Below, in pieces: positions 22,517 through 34,682 of a stretch of DNA of 64,000 nucleotides. The notes beneath the pieces are model-generated. The model worked only from the letters and a program-made list of their open reading frames with translations. It was not told where the DNA came from and ran no database searches. The first letter of the stretch is position 1. Each line of letters begins with the position of its first letter. This DNA comes from Caprella mutica (lineage: Eukaryota > Arthropoda > Malacostraca > Amphipoda > Caprellidae), in the NCBI GenBank assembly GCA_947561585.1, contig CANNZV010003184.1:1-64000 (forward strand). Reading direction: 5' to 3'. The position numbers were made by a program, and so were the translations under genes.

Positions 22517-25500
22517 TCAAAGTAGATCCTCTGCGTACAGCACACTGGTAAGTATCTGTGCAGTTTGCGGCAGGGGCAGATGAGGTAGAGATTCTGGTCT
22601 GGAGTGCTGTCTTAAAACTACCGTCAGAGGGACTTTCTCAGTGTGGAGGGACAGCTCACTATTCTTGCTGCAAGAAGCTATTCGGATGTTACCTGTGGAG
22701 AAAATATGGTGTTATTAAAACCGTGTATCGACTTACGATAAATTTACCATTAAATTAAAGCTTTTAAATATAATTATCAAATATCAATAGCTTGGCAAGC
22801 AGTTGGTAGCATGGATTTGAAATAATGCTGACAAGTATTGAATAAATGGTTTTTCCAAGACCTAAATTTATTCAGTTAAAAATATTGGAGAAAAATCGAA
22901 GCTAGAGATAATAATTATTACTTAAACTGAACTTTTTTCAGTGCCAGTAAAATGATATTAAAAATACTGTCATTTTTGACAGCTTGCAATGACAGTTCAT
23001 TCATTTCCACTCACCCTCTAGTCTAGTAGAGCCAATCACATAGAGGTAGAGGATGTAAATGGGGTTGGTGTGAATTGCCCAGATAACAATGAGAAGCAAC
23101 CCTTTGGAGGCACTCAGCACCAACTTCAACTGTAAAAAGAAATGCTAATTAATAGGTGCTTAACCATCTTTTCGGAACCAAAGGCCAGTCATTCGCTGAT
23201 GTTGAGAAGGAAAAAGCTTCAAGATCAGAACTATATACCATCATATTAGCTACAGAGAAATGCATCGTTAAGGGGCGTACACATGTAGGGTTTTTGATTC
23301 TTTCCACCAGACAAATACAATATAAATTTGAAAATAATTTAGAATACTTTTTAGATTATTATACCAGTTGTGTCCAAAACGTTGATGAGTACTTAAAATT
23401 ATGCGATAGAACAAATATGTTTTTAGTGTCATTTAGCTAGATACTTTGTTTTCATTGAAAAATTCTTCACAAAATTGGCCAAACATTTTAGATAGCCTAA
23501 TTAACGAAAAAAATAGCTGCAAAATGTGAATACTTAGTAAAATTCCAATCAAACCTTAAATATAATTTTTATAATCCGTTTCACAAATTAATTTTAGTGC
23601 AAATATAAATGAAGTCATGAATTATGAAAGTGCTAACTAACTTTACTTTACAATACTCTATAGCTGTGTCACTGACCAATAGAAAGACAGCATAGTACAC
23701 AGAGGTGGTGGGTAAGAGAAAGACGGTGAGGGTGAAGACCATGGCGGTGAGTACCCTGGAGCTGGACTGAGAGCTATAGCCTGGCCACACTGAGTCACCA
23801 GATCCTTTCCTGTAAGGGAGAAAAATGTTAAAAGCAATTAGGTAACACAGTTCCTAGAAAAAAGTTACTATTGAGTGTTCCTACTACAGAAGCTAAGAAA
23901 GACATAAGAGCGAGTTATTGGACAGTTCAAAAACATTCGGTCAAATAGGGACATGTCACACAAGCGTTTTGTGACATGGATACATACGAAATGTGTTTAA
24001 AGGTCCCATTCAAGCAAATTTTTTTATTGCTTAAATCAACGAGGCTAATGTTTCTTATCATTTTACTGCAAACCCCATCAAATTTGATACCATATATTTA
24101 ATTTTATATGCTTTTAAAGATTTTTATAATCCAAACTCTACAAAACCTACTTTACTTCCGACTTTCCAATTTTCAGTCTGAAGAAAAAGAATGTACACCA
24201 TTTGTTTTGATAGTCAACTAGGTATTTGGTTTAATAAATCTATGTATTATTCGTTTAAAGGTTTAAATTTGGATAAACTTATTATAGAAACGTTTATATA
24301 CTTTTAGTAACAATTAATATCTTAAAAAAGGTCAAAAACGCATTGTTTGTTTAAAAATCTAAATTTGAAATCAAAACAAAGAGTGTACAATCTTCTTTCT
24401 CAGCGTCAGGTTGGAGATTCGCTCGATTGTTACTCACAGAGTATTAAAAAACTTCAAAAGCAAATAATATATACTGAACTGAATTGTTTGTGGTTTGCGG
24501 AATAATGATCGTAGACCTTAGTTCTTTAATATTATGAAATAAACTCATTTTTTTCTCGGAGCCTGGAGAGGACCTTTAACAATAATTTCCTGAAAGTAAA
24601 AACCGCTTGTGTGTAATAGCCCATTAGCAAATATTATACAGCTAACAATTATTTAACTTTTATTATATTCACGATTCCTGCAGGTACCGTGAATACCATT
24701 TAAAATAAAAGTTAAATAATAATAATAACTACACTTTTTTCTTGTATGAAAGGAAATGTGAAGCCATCTGTTAACTCTGAACACATTATATGTATAGGCT
24801 AACTACTTTTCAAGTGCATTTTTGAATATTTGTATTAGCTATGTTTTATGAAAAGATATAAATGGATTTATAATAGCAACTGACAAGAAGTTTTGGTCCA
24901 GTGAGTCCACTCTTTGCTTCAGGGGATTCCACTTGCGACCCCTAAAAGCTCTCCATTGTGAACCTAGTAGAGAAACCTGCACCATGTGCAATCTGAAAAA
25001 AATAGCAGATATATTATAGTTATAACAAGTAGAACTTTGCCAGGGTTGTACTTGTTATAACTAGAACACAGCTATATTTAATTTAAATTACTTCACATTT
25101 TAATATTAAGATCACAAAAAGGCAATTTTTGATGAAAATAATTCGAATATAGCTAATTGAATATTATAAAAAAATTAGGACATAGCTATGCTTTCATTTA
25201 AAACAAGACACAACACCCCGGGTGATACTCCCCGGGGAGAGCTGCGACTATGGCAAATTTGTCAGCGGCACAGAAAAATCATGCAGTCAATGAAAATTTC
25301 GTAATTCACTTTCCTACCCTCTGAAGTGATCATATAAAGCTACCATTAGAAATTTGTTTCAATCGAATCAGTTCATTATTGAAGAGGAAGAACTAACTAA
25401 CTTTAATTTGTGCCAGCAAGTGCAAAACAAGTCCACACAGAATTTCAATTTTTGACTATTATATGACGATTATACTAGCAAAATAGACTTGCTAAAACTA

Positions 25501-28500
25501 TTAGTGAATGCTCCGGGCTACCTATTGAAGCTATTTTCGATTTATAGAAACAAGAAGTAACTTTAGTGTCAATATCGAATGAAATTACAAATCTATACGT
25601 AAATATTTTTTTAATCAAATTTTGACATTTAAAATTTATTTAGGTTAATTACATTACTCAGAAAGTGTAGCGAATAAGCTACACTACAACTTATATTTTG
25701 TTTCAATCAAATCTGTTCAATATTGAAGGAGTAGTAACTATTTCCCCAAAATCACAAACAACAACAATGAAGGGGGATGTGGCTGTGCTCCTAGCGGAAC
25801 ACAGCAATAAATAACATCCATTTACACCAAATACTTATGCTCCAATGTGGTAATTTAATTACATTTCTTCAAAAAATAATAAAAACAATCAAATATTTGG
25901 CAACTCAGGTTTGGCGGAAAACTTACAACAGTAAATTGTCAAACCTAGTCCGTAGAACAGCACCCAATCCTGAGAAAATTGCACCCAATCTGGAGAAAAT
26001 TGCACCCAATCTGGAGAAAATTGCACCCAATCTCGAGAAAATTACACCCAATCTGGAGAAAATTGCTCTCAATCTGGAGAAAATTGCTCTCAATCTAGAG
26101 AAAATGGCACCCAATCGAAGAGAAAATTGCACCCAATCGAAGAGAAAATTGCACCCAATCTTGAGAAGTGCAAACAATCTTCACACTTGTTCCTAATCCC
26201 AATCCCGAAAAATCACTATCTAATCCAGGAAGAAGAATGAACAAGTCCATACAATATTAATTATTTAGAGTATAAATAAGAAATTGAAGCAAATACACCA
26301 GTCTACCAATTGAAGCTTGTTTCAACCAAATCGATTCATTATTGAAGTTGAAGGAGAATAAGCAATTTTATTGGTAGCATCAGAAAAGATTTCAAGTCCA
26401 TACAAAAATCTAATATTTTGACCATTAAAATTTAATTTTTCAAAATTCTATTCTCTAGAAATTGCAGCAAATACACCAGGCTATATATTAAAGCTTGTTT
26501 CAATCCAATCGATTCATTATTAAGGAGCAGCAATTTCAGTGACAAAATCGGAAAAAATTAGAAGTCTATACGATTATATTTTAACAACTTTTGACATTTA
26601 AAATTATTTTCTCGAAGTTATATTCTCTAGAAAGTGTAGCAAATAAGTCAGGCTATCATTTGAAGTTTGTTTCAATAAAATCGGTTGACTATTGAAGGAG
26701 TAGTGACGATTCTCCCAAAATCGCCAACAACCCCAACAATCAGGGGGTGTTCTTAGGCTGCGCTCCTAGCGGGTCGCAACAATAAAGTAAATTGATGAAG
26801 TAGCTAATAGGTAAAATGATCCCCAAGAAGAACAATCATACCCAATGTATTCAGCAGGGACTTTATCTCAGCTAGAAATGAAACTACCAGGTATTGCGAT
26901 ATTGATTCATGTTTATTAGATAGCTAGCTGTTTCAAAAATGATTTTGGTTTAAAATACTAGCTAGCTACTACTAGTGCAGTGCTGATATCATAATTACTA
27001 CTCATAGCTACTTTGTTTGGTAATTTGCCAATACAGATACCTATAAAACACAGATATTCTGATACTGATATTTTTAAATGATATAGCTATTTTATTTTAT
27101 TTAAAAAATTTAATGAAAAGAGAAATTAATTTGCAGATCCAATACCTATACCGATTGGCTAATCAGATACCTAAAATAATGGCCGATATAACGAGTAGCT
27201 ACCGATAGTTTCTACACAGTCCTAACAACTACAATAATAAATTGTATAGCTACTCCATACCTTAATTTCAACTCACCTAGCTGCATAGATGTAAAAGCAA
27301 TGCAAGTGAATGCTAACGAAGTGCATGAGGTCAGTTAGCAAAGCGCATTGAATTGCCACACCCAACACTCCTGACCACACAAGTAACAGACTCAGTAGGT
27401 ACACAGTACTCTCAGCTACACCTGAAAAACACAACTAGGATAACTTATCTCAGCTACAAGATCTGTTGATATCAATTATTAAATCTATTATCAAACTCAT
27501 AACGGATGAGAAATATTTCAATAGTCAAAGATAGCTACTTAATATTTGTTAAACCATGGTCAAACATGTCAGAAAATGTTTCACCAAATTAATGGTAGAT
27601 ATTTCATACTATATATAGAAAAACCTACTGTAAATTCAAGATATTAGTCCACCAGTTCAGTTAAACCAATTGAATAGTAGGGTAAGTTATGAATTATTGG
27701 TCGGTTTTATATCTTTGCTGATAGCTATAAGAAAATATAATAAAATAAATAATAATTAATCTTGATAGCTATTCAAGCTGTATTATTAAATATTGAAATT
27801 TTTGTGTGATGAAACATTACATTAATGAACATATTAATATATTTTGGTATCCTTGATACCTGCAGGTCTCATGGATACAAATAAAAATAAATGATGGCTA
27901 ATTATTTTATTGTTTTTTCTTATGATGATAATGATAATAAAGTTTATTGATACACTCTCACAAGAAAATAGAATACAATATAAGATAATACATAATCAAA
28001 TATATGACCGAAGATGTAAAACCTACCACTAATTCGTAACATACTCTAGTTAATTAAGGAGTAAGATTTTTCTTACTGAGATAAAGAGTCCACAGGCGCA
28101 CATGGTAGGAGAAAAAACTTGCCAGCATCAGAGTGAGAGGTTGACTGAGTTTGAGACCAGCAGGAGCACCTCTCAGCCACTCTAACAAATCTAGCACACT
28201 GTTACTCATCCACTGAAACAACAGGAACTAGCTACTCAAGCCATTCAACTCATACAGAAATTAATGTCTAATTCAGATTATAGAAGTAGCTACCATGAGA
28301 AATGATGAAATACAGTGTGTCAAGTGAAAATGTATCCTCTGTTACTGAATATTCATCATTGTATGATGATATGCATAGTGTCTTGGTACCATATATACCT
28401 ACATAGATTAATTCAAATTATACTTAATTCTTAGCTATATTCGATGGAAGTGGATACATTTATAGTGGTCACACTGTATAATCACAAGTGTAATTATAGA

Positions 28501-29573
28501 CTTTAAATTAAAGTGCTTATTGATTTACTGATGCTTACAGTAGCTACTTACTTCTGTCATTATTATAAAGTTGTCAAATATAGTTTGCAAGCCAATGGAG
28601 TTCAAGAAATATACAGCAACAAATCCCATCACCAGATCTGATACTATCATCCATCTCAGTCTTGAGAATATTAAATAGGGAGACTTGTTGTTAGATGATG
28701 AAAATTTACAGTTCTTCATTTCTTCTAATTGTGCTTTCCTTCTGTTTATTTCTTTGCATACAACACTTTCATAACCAGTGGTAGTCTGAATGAAACTCTT
28801 CACATTTCCAATATATTCTAACGTGATGATTATACAAAAATAAATTTCAAATAAAAAGTCCATTAATATATTTGAGCTTATGATCTCCTTTATTTTCAAT
28901 TTATCTGACAATAAAACGGTTCTTAGTAATTCCTCGATTGGATTATCACATTGATCTAAATTTCTATTTTTCTTTAGGCATTCAATATCTAATAACTTGG
29001 CTTGCATTAATTCCTGTCTACTAAAGTTAATCAGCCTAACTATGGATTCATCATCTGCTGATTTGTGAACAGTAATAGCAGGAGAATTATTTCCTCTACA
29101 CCCACGTGAAAATATCCAAACTGTGTCATCTTTTATAGATATATCTAGTGAAAGTTCTTCATTTGTTGGTGTGTATTCTCCAATTATTTCAGATTTAACA
29201 GTTTTCCCACTGTCAAAAGATTCTGAGTCATCTGCCAAGTCATTAATAACAACATTGTGCTGCAATCTCCTCTTGGAGTCAATACCTGAAATATGTAAGA
29301 GTGTAATTAGCTAAATTATCAAGATACAACTATTATTAATTAGATGTTTGATATGACTACACTGTTCTATTTTAGAAGAATAAAATAAGCTATGGATGAA
29401 TAAATTACAGCAACATTGAAATTCTCAAGACTATTTAACTACTAACCAATAAATGATTTGGAATAAGATCCTCTGATGTTGAACTTATGACTTGTGATAG
29501 AAGGGAAACATTCTTTACCAATGAAAACATTCAAATAGCTAAATGTTGCACAGCTAGAATTGACATTCTTCAT
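22517..29573 (-). CDS. PIGQ: PIGQ/GPI1, subunit of GPI N-acetylglucosaminyltransferase
   Basis: Multi-pass ER membrane protein that stabilises the GPI-GlcNAc transferase, the first step of GPI-anchor synthesis. Minus-strand exons: 29573-29447 (ATG), 29285-28552, 28212-28077, 27421-27277, 24992-24885, 23809-23647, 23129-23015, 22692-22517 (TGA). Phases join throughout, giving 567 residues, close to the shorter human PIGQ isoform. Diagnostic stretches: RGAPAGLKL and YHVRLWTLYL, LTDLMHFVSIHLHCFYIYAAR, WRAFRGRKWNPLKQRVDSLDQ, and VFTLTVFLLPTTSVYYAVFLL, all matching the GPI1 domain as I recall it. Hydrophobic helices fill the C-terminal half. The N-terminal ~280 residues are poorly conserved and hydrophilic, so the ATG at 29573 is less certain. 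The donor after 24885 is CTT|GTCAGT, a little weak but required by phase. Introns hold a TTAA MITE, a 21-bp repeat and foldbacks. Confidence 0.94.
23160..23300 (-). mobile_element. Retroposon scrap and half of a hairpin element (PIGQ intron)
   Basis: TTCGGAACCAAAGGCCAGTC at about 23175 matches the 3' box of the retroposon family. GGGCGTACACATGTAGGGTTTTT followed by TTCTTTCCACCAGAC at 23272-23313 matches one arm of the hairpin elements at 56874 and 57712. Both are partial. Confidence 0.55.
24001..24575 (+). mobile_element. 575-bp TTAA-flanked MITE (piggyBac-type), copy 1
   Basis: Flanked by TTAA at 23997-24000 and 24576-24579; ends are AGGTCCC and GGACCT with related subterminal bases. It is homologous over its whole length, in inverted orientation, to 33043-33620. 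No transposase is encoded. TTAA duplication is typical of piggyBac-type elements; superfamily is inferred from that only. Confidence 0.88.
24640..24790. mobile_element. Foldback element (PIGQ intron)
   Basis: AACTTTTATTATATTCACGATTCC / GGTACCGTGAATACCATTT inner arms meet at CTGCAG (24681). The right outer arm TTCTTGTATGAAAGGAAATGTG resembles the family at 58206. Confidence 0.55.
25200..26780. repeat. ~180-bp diverged tandem repeat with embedded 21-bp array (PIGQ intron 4)
   Basis: Blocks GTTTCAATC(A/C)AATC(G/T)TTCATTATTGAAG, TTGACATTTAAAATT and TCTAGAAA(G/T)TGTAGCAAATA recur about five times. Two copies end in a C/G-rich tail with GCTCCTAGCGG followed by CAACAATAAA (25785 and 26758). At 25965-26165 nine copies of a 21-bp unit CCAATCTGGAGAAAATTGCAC are inserted; the open frames through them are artefacts. 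Confidence 0.75.
27680..28040. mobile_element. Foldback element with an internal insertion (PIGQ intron 3)
   Basis: Outer arms GGGTAAGTTATGAATTATTGG and ATGACCGAAGATGTAAAACC ... ACTAATTCGTAACAT; inner arms TTTGGTATCCTTGATACC / GGTCTCATGGATACAAA around CTGCAG. About 75 bp between TTCTTATGATG (27918) and ATATATGACCG (28001) is absent from other copies and contains a TTTATTGATA stretch; it looks like a secondary insertion. Confidence 0.65.
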
Positions 29574-29899
29574 TGTAGCTACTGAAAAATGTATCTGAAA
29601 ATAGGAAGATGAATAAATATCTATTCTTGATACTAAAACCACAGATGATTAGATGAAAATAAAATAAAATGAAAATTCAATTAATCAAAAAATTAGAATG
29701 TAAACCAATCTGTTTTTGGTGTATTGAATTTGAACCCCTCTGACTTTTCTAATAAAATAATTATTTGGAAAAAATGTCAAACTATGCTCCAATTAAATTA
29801 TTAATTAATTCAGCTCCAATTAAAATAAAGGAATATTCCACAATAATATCCTGCAACAAACTGCAGCAAAACTAAAATTTGATTCAAGATTGAAATGTA

Positions 29900-31194
29900 C
29901 AGGGTGGGGCGTAAGTTTGGAAGCAAATGAAAGTGCATATTATAATCCAACGAAAAATATATTTAATAATTTACAGTTATGTATTATTACATAAGGGTTT
30001 TAAGAATTCAAAAATCATAAATTTATTCAAAATGTCCCCCCTTGTTTTTAATAACAGCCTCAAATCTCCTCCGAACTCCTCCTACTGCGGCACGCAACTG
30101 TTCTTGTGAAATTTCCTTCCAAGATCTCTGGAGCGAACGCTTTAAATCATCCACACTGCGATGGAATTTACCACAGGCCTTTGATTCAAGAATGGACCAT
30201 ACCGAAAAGTCCATAGGATTAACATCTGGGGAGCAGGGAGGCCACATTTCTTTGGACCAAAACCGTGGAAGATGGTCATGGCACCAGTTTTGAGTGACAT
30301 TTGCAGTATGTGAAGTCGCGCCGTCTTGCTGAAATGTCCATAGAGTGTCATTACCGAAGTGATCCTTAGCTGACTCCAACATTGGCGTCAAAATATTCTC
30401 AATATAACATTTAGCATTGATTTTGGCGCCTTGTTCCACAAAAAATAAAGGAGATCTTCAAGTTTCTGAAACGGCGGCCCAGACCATTACTGAAGCAGGT
30501 TTCATGGTTCTGTGGACAGTTTTTTGGTTGTATGGGATGTCTTTTGCACTTTTACCAATTATTCTGTCATTCCTCCGGTTGTGAGCCATTTCCACTGTGA
30601 AATTTTTTTTGTCAGACCAAACAATTTCACCAGCCGTGCCAGACTTCAATTCTCTCAGAAGTGCTTTGCTTCTCTCCAATCTCTTTTCCTTTACAGCTTC
30701 TGACAGAGTCTGTCTCTTTTGGAGGGTGAAAGAGGACATCTTTAGGTCTTCTTTGACAACTCATCTCATTGTTCAGGGACTCACATTAGCTGTTTTGGCT
30801 AACAATCATATTGACCTTTTCGGGTTCCTCCTGATCTTCTCTCGGGCACATTTTATCGGTTGTTTGGTGCGTTGTGAGCGTGGTCTACCACTTCTTGGAC
30901 GATCAGTCAAGTCTCCTCTCTCATTAAAACGCTTAACACACTTCCAAACAGTCGATCTCGCTATTGAGAGTCTTTGAAATGACGGAATCTGACTTCCCGG
31001 CACGGTGTAGAGCAATAATGGCTTCTCTTTTGTCTGACATTTTTGAATTGACTAAATTTTTGTAAAAAATAACACTGCCACGTCATAATGTAGTGTCTCT
31101 TCTATAGTTCAAATCCTATCACCTACTTAGGAACTTATTTTAAAGAATTATATTAATGTTTGAAAAATTGCTTCCAAACTTACGCCCCACCCTA
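29900..31194 (-). mobile_element. maT-type mariner element, 1295 bp, TA duplication
   Basis: Terminal inverted repeats of 26 bp (AGGGTGGGGCGTAAGTTTGG then AAGCAA) at 29901-29926 and 31168-31193. The outermost base differs (C at 29900, A at 31194). TA target duplications sit at 29898-29899 and 31195-31196. The transposase is on the minus strand and broken. Confidence 0.95.
30023..31040 (-). pseudogene. Broken mariner/maT transposase
   Basis: Begins with an ATG at 31040 and an N-terminal helix-turn-helix region containing IALHRAGKSDSVISKTL. A frameshift near 30970 moves it to the frame with STVWKCVKRFNERG and GRPRS. In-frame stops follow at about 30808, 30775, 30763 and 30460. Catalytic segments are recognisable: VWSDKKNFTVE, FQQDGATSHTAN, and PPCSPDVNPMDFSVW, the last ending KNKGGHFE. 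Spacing from QQD to NPMD is 37 residues, fitting the DD37D maT group. With at least four stops and a frameshift it cannot make an active enzyme. Confidence 0.92.
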
Positions 31195-31277
31195 TAGATA
31201 TAAAATATATTTGAAAAAATCAAAGATGCAAGAGAATTTGACAATTTATATAAGTCAAATCTATCCATAACTTCCCT

Positions 31278-31795
31278 CAGTCTGTCATTGGTGCACTAAA
31301 TCCCACCGACTTTTTTAAACTTTTTCAGGCCCAGACTTTTGAGCGAAAAATATGCCTTATGTTCCCAAAGGTTTTTGACTATACCTAATCATTTATGTAG
31401 GTGGTGCAAAATTTGAGCTGCCGAGCAGCACACAAACTTGATTATTAAAAGGTAGTATACTTTCTGCACCATTGACCATTAAACGTAACACTTATGGTGG
31501 TGAGAAAAATGTACTTATCACACTTGAAAACGTTTTAAAAGTGGTACATTTTCTGTACCACCTTGCAACAAACATAATTATCTGTGTGGTATGAAATGTG
31601 TTACACCAGACTTGAAAGAGTTAAAAACTGAAAAAATACACCAACAATTTTCAATAATTTGCATTTTCCCGCTTTTTCCACCGAAAATTAATGGTAAATA
31701 GCTAAAAATCCACTGACTTTGGAAGAATATTATTTTCAAAGAAAAAAAAAAGTCTAGGAATTTACCATACAGTGTTAGTCTGGTTCATAAGGATA
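31278..31795 (+). mobile_element. Type C-like MITE hosting another repeat
   Basis: CAGTCTGTCATTGGTGCAC at the left and TTTCCACCGAAAATTAATGG ... GTTAGTCTGG at the right match type C. The middle (about 31325-31640) carries repeated GTGGTACATTTTCTGTACCAC boxes and GCTGCCGAGCAGC. It is homologous, inverted, to 54060-54355. Confidence 0.65.
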
Positions 31796-31870
31796 ACTGG
31801 ATAAGGAGATTGGTAACTATAGTTACCAGGCTATATTATAGGGGATATGCCAGTTAGTTTTTTAAATGTG

Positions 31871-33042
31871 TTATTATTATTAATGAAAGGATTCCCGCTC
31901 GCCGTTGTGAAAGCAGGTAAGCACTCAGGCCGCAGGTGGGCCCATCTGAACCAATCTAGAGACTAGTCGTTGAAATCCTCCAGTCTCCCAATTCTTTCAA
32001 GAAAGGTAGAAAGATGCGAAAAGCTGAGAGTCCTGGTAATTCTGTGGAGGTCCGTTAGAAATCCATCCAGAGTAAAGTCCCTAGTCCTGTGATAAGAAGG
32101 GCATTCTTCAACAATGTGAGTCCTTGTCTCTGGGGCAAGACCACACAGTCGGCAAGTGTCATTGGTCCATTTTCTAGTAATCCGATAATAAGATCCAAAG
32201 TTTCCGTGCCCTGTTAAAATTTGCAGGGTAAGATGAAGTTTCCTTCGGGTCAACAACAAGAGTCTTAGACAGCCTCTCCTATGCAAAGGCTGCTCGAAGA
32301 GTTCTTTGGACTGTCTACAAAAAGATAGGTTGGCCTATCTTCTTCTGGAGTTATCCGCAATCTACCGGTAAACTGACAGTTTACATGCACTGTATGGCAC
32401 TGGTAGAATGGATTCAGGTCCTTCACATGAGCTCTTAGCTGCTTCCTTTGCTAGGAAGTCGGCGGTTTTGTTACCAATGGTACCAGCGTGAGCCTTAACC
32501 CACGAAGGGTGACGTCAACCAGCTGCCCCAGAGAGTTCAGGGCATTTACACATCGGTTTACCGTTTGGCTCCTGGTCTTCAAACTAACCACGGTTTTGAT
32601 TGTCGCTTGACTATCTGAGTATATAATGACTCTCTCCACATCAGGTTCTCATGAGATGATGCTGGTCAGTCTCTCTGCTGCCAGAGTGATCGTCAATATC
32701 TCTGCCTGGAAAACGGAGGAGTGATAGCCTAGATATTCAGCTAGGTCAGTATCATTTCTACCAGGGAAGTGGACTCCTGCACCTGTTCTACCAGATTCAA
32801 GCTTAGAGCCATCCGTAAAACAGGCCACAGTCAAAACTTCAACTGTGTGGTCAGGGACCACAGTACTCGTCTTAAATCTCACTTGTAGATTTAACCGAGG
32901 GCTAAATAGGTCTCCCGGAAAGGCTAGAATAGGTTGAGGTAGGTCCCTGGAGTTTTTGTCACACCAGTTCACATGGCTCTGGTGAGCCAAAGTGTCTCTG
33001 ATGTAACCACCCCTCCACAAACTCGCCTGCTTCAACTGTTAA
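31871..33042 (-). mobile_element. Non-LTR retrotransposon 3' part (RNase H and tail), degenerate
   Basis: Minus-strand frames encode an RNase H domain: FTDGSKLESGRTGAG, QAEILTITLAAE, then after a break YSDSQATIK, and in another frame GNKTADFLAKEA, giving the expected D-E-D-D residues. Downstream is a zinc-knuckle-like CRLCGLAPETRTHIVEECP. The 3' end is an ATT/TAA repeat near 31871-31886. RNase H plus a TAA-type tail suggests the I clade or a relative; this is inferred. Several frameshifts and stops make it a dead copy. It continues at 33621-33780 beyond a MITE. Confidence 0.85.
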
Positions 33043-33620
33043 AGGTCCTCTCCAGGCTCCGGAAAAAAAATGAGTTTATTACATAATATTATAGAACTAA
33101 GGTCTACGATCATTATTCCACAAACTGCATACAATTCGGTTCATTATATATTTCATTATTTTATTTTGAAGTTTTTTAACACTCTGTGAGCAACAATCGA
33201 GCAAATCTCCAACCTGACGCTGAGAAAGAAGATTGTACACTCTTTGTTTTGATTTCAAATTTAGATTTTTAAACAAACAATGTGTTTTTGGCCTTCTTTT
33301 AAGATATTGTTTCTAAAAGTATATAAACGTTTCTATAATAAGTTTATCCAAATTTAAACCTTTAAACGAATAATAGATAGATTTATTAAACCAAATACCT
33401 AGTTGACAATCAAAACAAATGGTGTACATTCTTCTTCTTCAGACTGAAAATTAGAAAGTCGGAAATAAAGTAGGTTTTGTAGAGTTCGGATTATAAAAAT
33501 CTTCAAAGGCATATAAAATTAAAAATATGCTATCAAATTTTATGGGGGTTTGCAGTAAAATGATAACTAACATCAGCCTCGTTGATTTAAACAATAAAAA
33601 AATTTGCTTGGAGGGGACCT
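33043..33620 (-). mobile_element. 578-bp TTAA-flanked MITE, copy 2, inside the LINE
   Basis: Ends AGGTCC/GGACCT with TTAA at 33039-33042 and 33621-33624. It is an inverted homologue of 24001-24575. Its insertion splits the LINE; removing it and one TTAA brings the two LINE parts into the same reading frame. Confidence 0.9.
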
Positions 33621-33780
33621 TTAAGCACCTGACAGTGCTGACACCACTGTCCCTTTGAGAAAAGAAGTCAGAGGTGACAGGCCGAGAAGCATCTCTAGTG
33701 CGGCTGTGGGCGTTCCAGGATAGGCCGATGAAATGGCAATACAAGCCTTCCGCTGCAGTGTGGACAGTTTCACGTCGCAT
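33621..33780 (-). mobile_element. LINE continuation, end of the reverse transcriptase region
   Basis: Minus-strand translation gives LQRKACIAISSAYPGTPTA then ALEMLLGLSPLTSFLKG, the conserved segment between reverse transcriptase and RNase H of non-LTR elements. Similarity stops at about 33781, so the element is 5'-truncated there. Confidence 0.8.
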
Positions 33781-34680
33781 TGTAAACGTGGAGATGTGAG
33801 AGTATAATAACTGAAAACTTCGATATAATTTTAACCCTATGTTTGTATTTTTACTGAATCACTATTAAATGTTTATGTTGTAAATATTAATGATTTGAAT
33901 GTTAACTAATTAAAAGGTCTCCAAATACTCCTCCCTCTCCATTCTGAAGGGTACCTGTTTCCCTCGCACCTCTCATACTTATACTCATAACGTATCTCAA
34001 TCTCATAAATCTTGTACAATATCTTCGCCTCTTGTATACGGTTATACATCCATCCGTTACATCAATACAATTACCTGAAGTCCATCTCCTTATTCCTCCT
34101 GACCATAAAAAGATGCATGAAGTTGTGAATTTCATCTGGCGACTATTGAGGCATTGAAATTGGTCTCCTGAATTATCCGGCGACAATTTCCTAATTAATT
34201 CCTATGTTTACATGTAATTATTAGAGAGTATTTTGAGATTTTTTGCATTTTGGAGAGAAATTGCCCTAAAAATGAAATATCTGGAGACTGATTGTGCATG
34301 CTTTGCAGACTGGAAGACCAACATATTTGGCTGTTCCATTGACATTTTCTCTATGTAGTCACGGAAAATTAATGGTAACATAAGCATAAATAGTAATAAA
34401 TATAAACCTTGGGTAGACAACCGATTGTGACACCTCGGGTCACGCAGGTAAATTGCGGACCTTTAATTTTTAATTTAAAGAGAGTCTCTAAAACATTCTG
34501 AAAATGTTACATAGCTATCAAAAGAAGCGCAGTGCATGCATTAAATCTGCCCACCAGTTTTTGAAATATCTTGCCCTGAACAGACCACATCAGATTTGCC
34601 ATTAAAAAAAAAAAGAGGAAGGCGTAAAAATAGAAATCAACCATGGTGTCTGCTGCAAATAACGTAAGTTTTAAATCACT
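33781..34680. other. MITE remnants, no gene
   Basis: 34108-34315 is the reverse of a CCAGTCTGCAAAGC-type MITE (type G), ending TGCATGCTTTGCAGACTGG. 34325-34390 is a scrap of type C. The rest is AT-rich DNA without recognisable coding. Confidence 0.5.
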
Positions 34681-34682
34681 CT

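Noticed and set aside
25837..26196. 119-codon open frame with PNLEKIA repeats
   Set aside because: 21-bp tandem repeat in a PIGQ intron, open on both strands, no splice context linking it to PIGQ exons.
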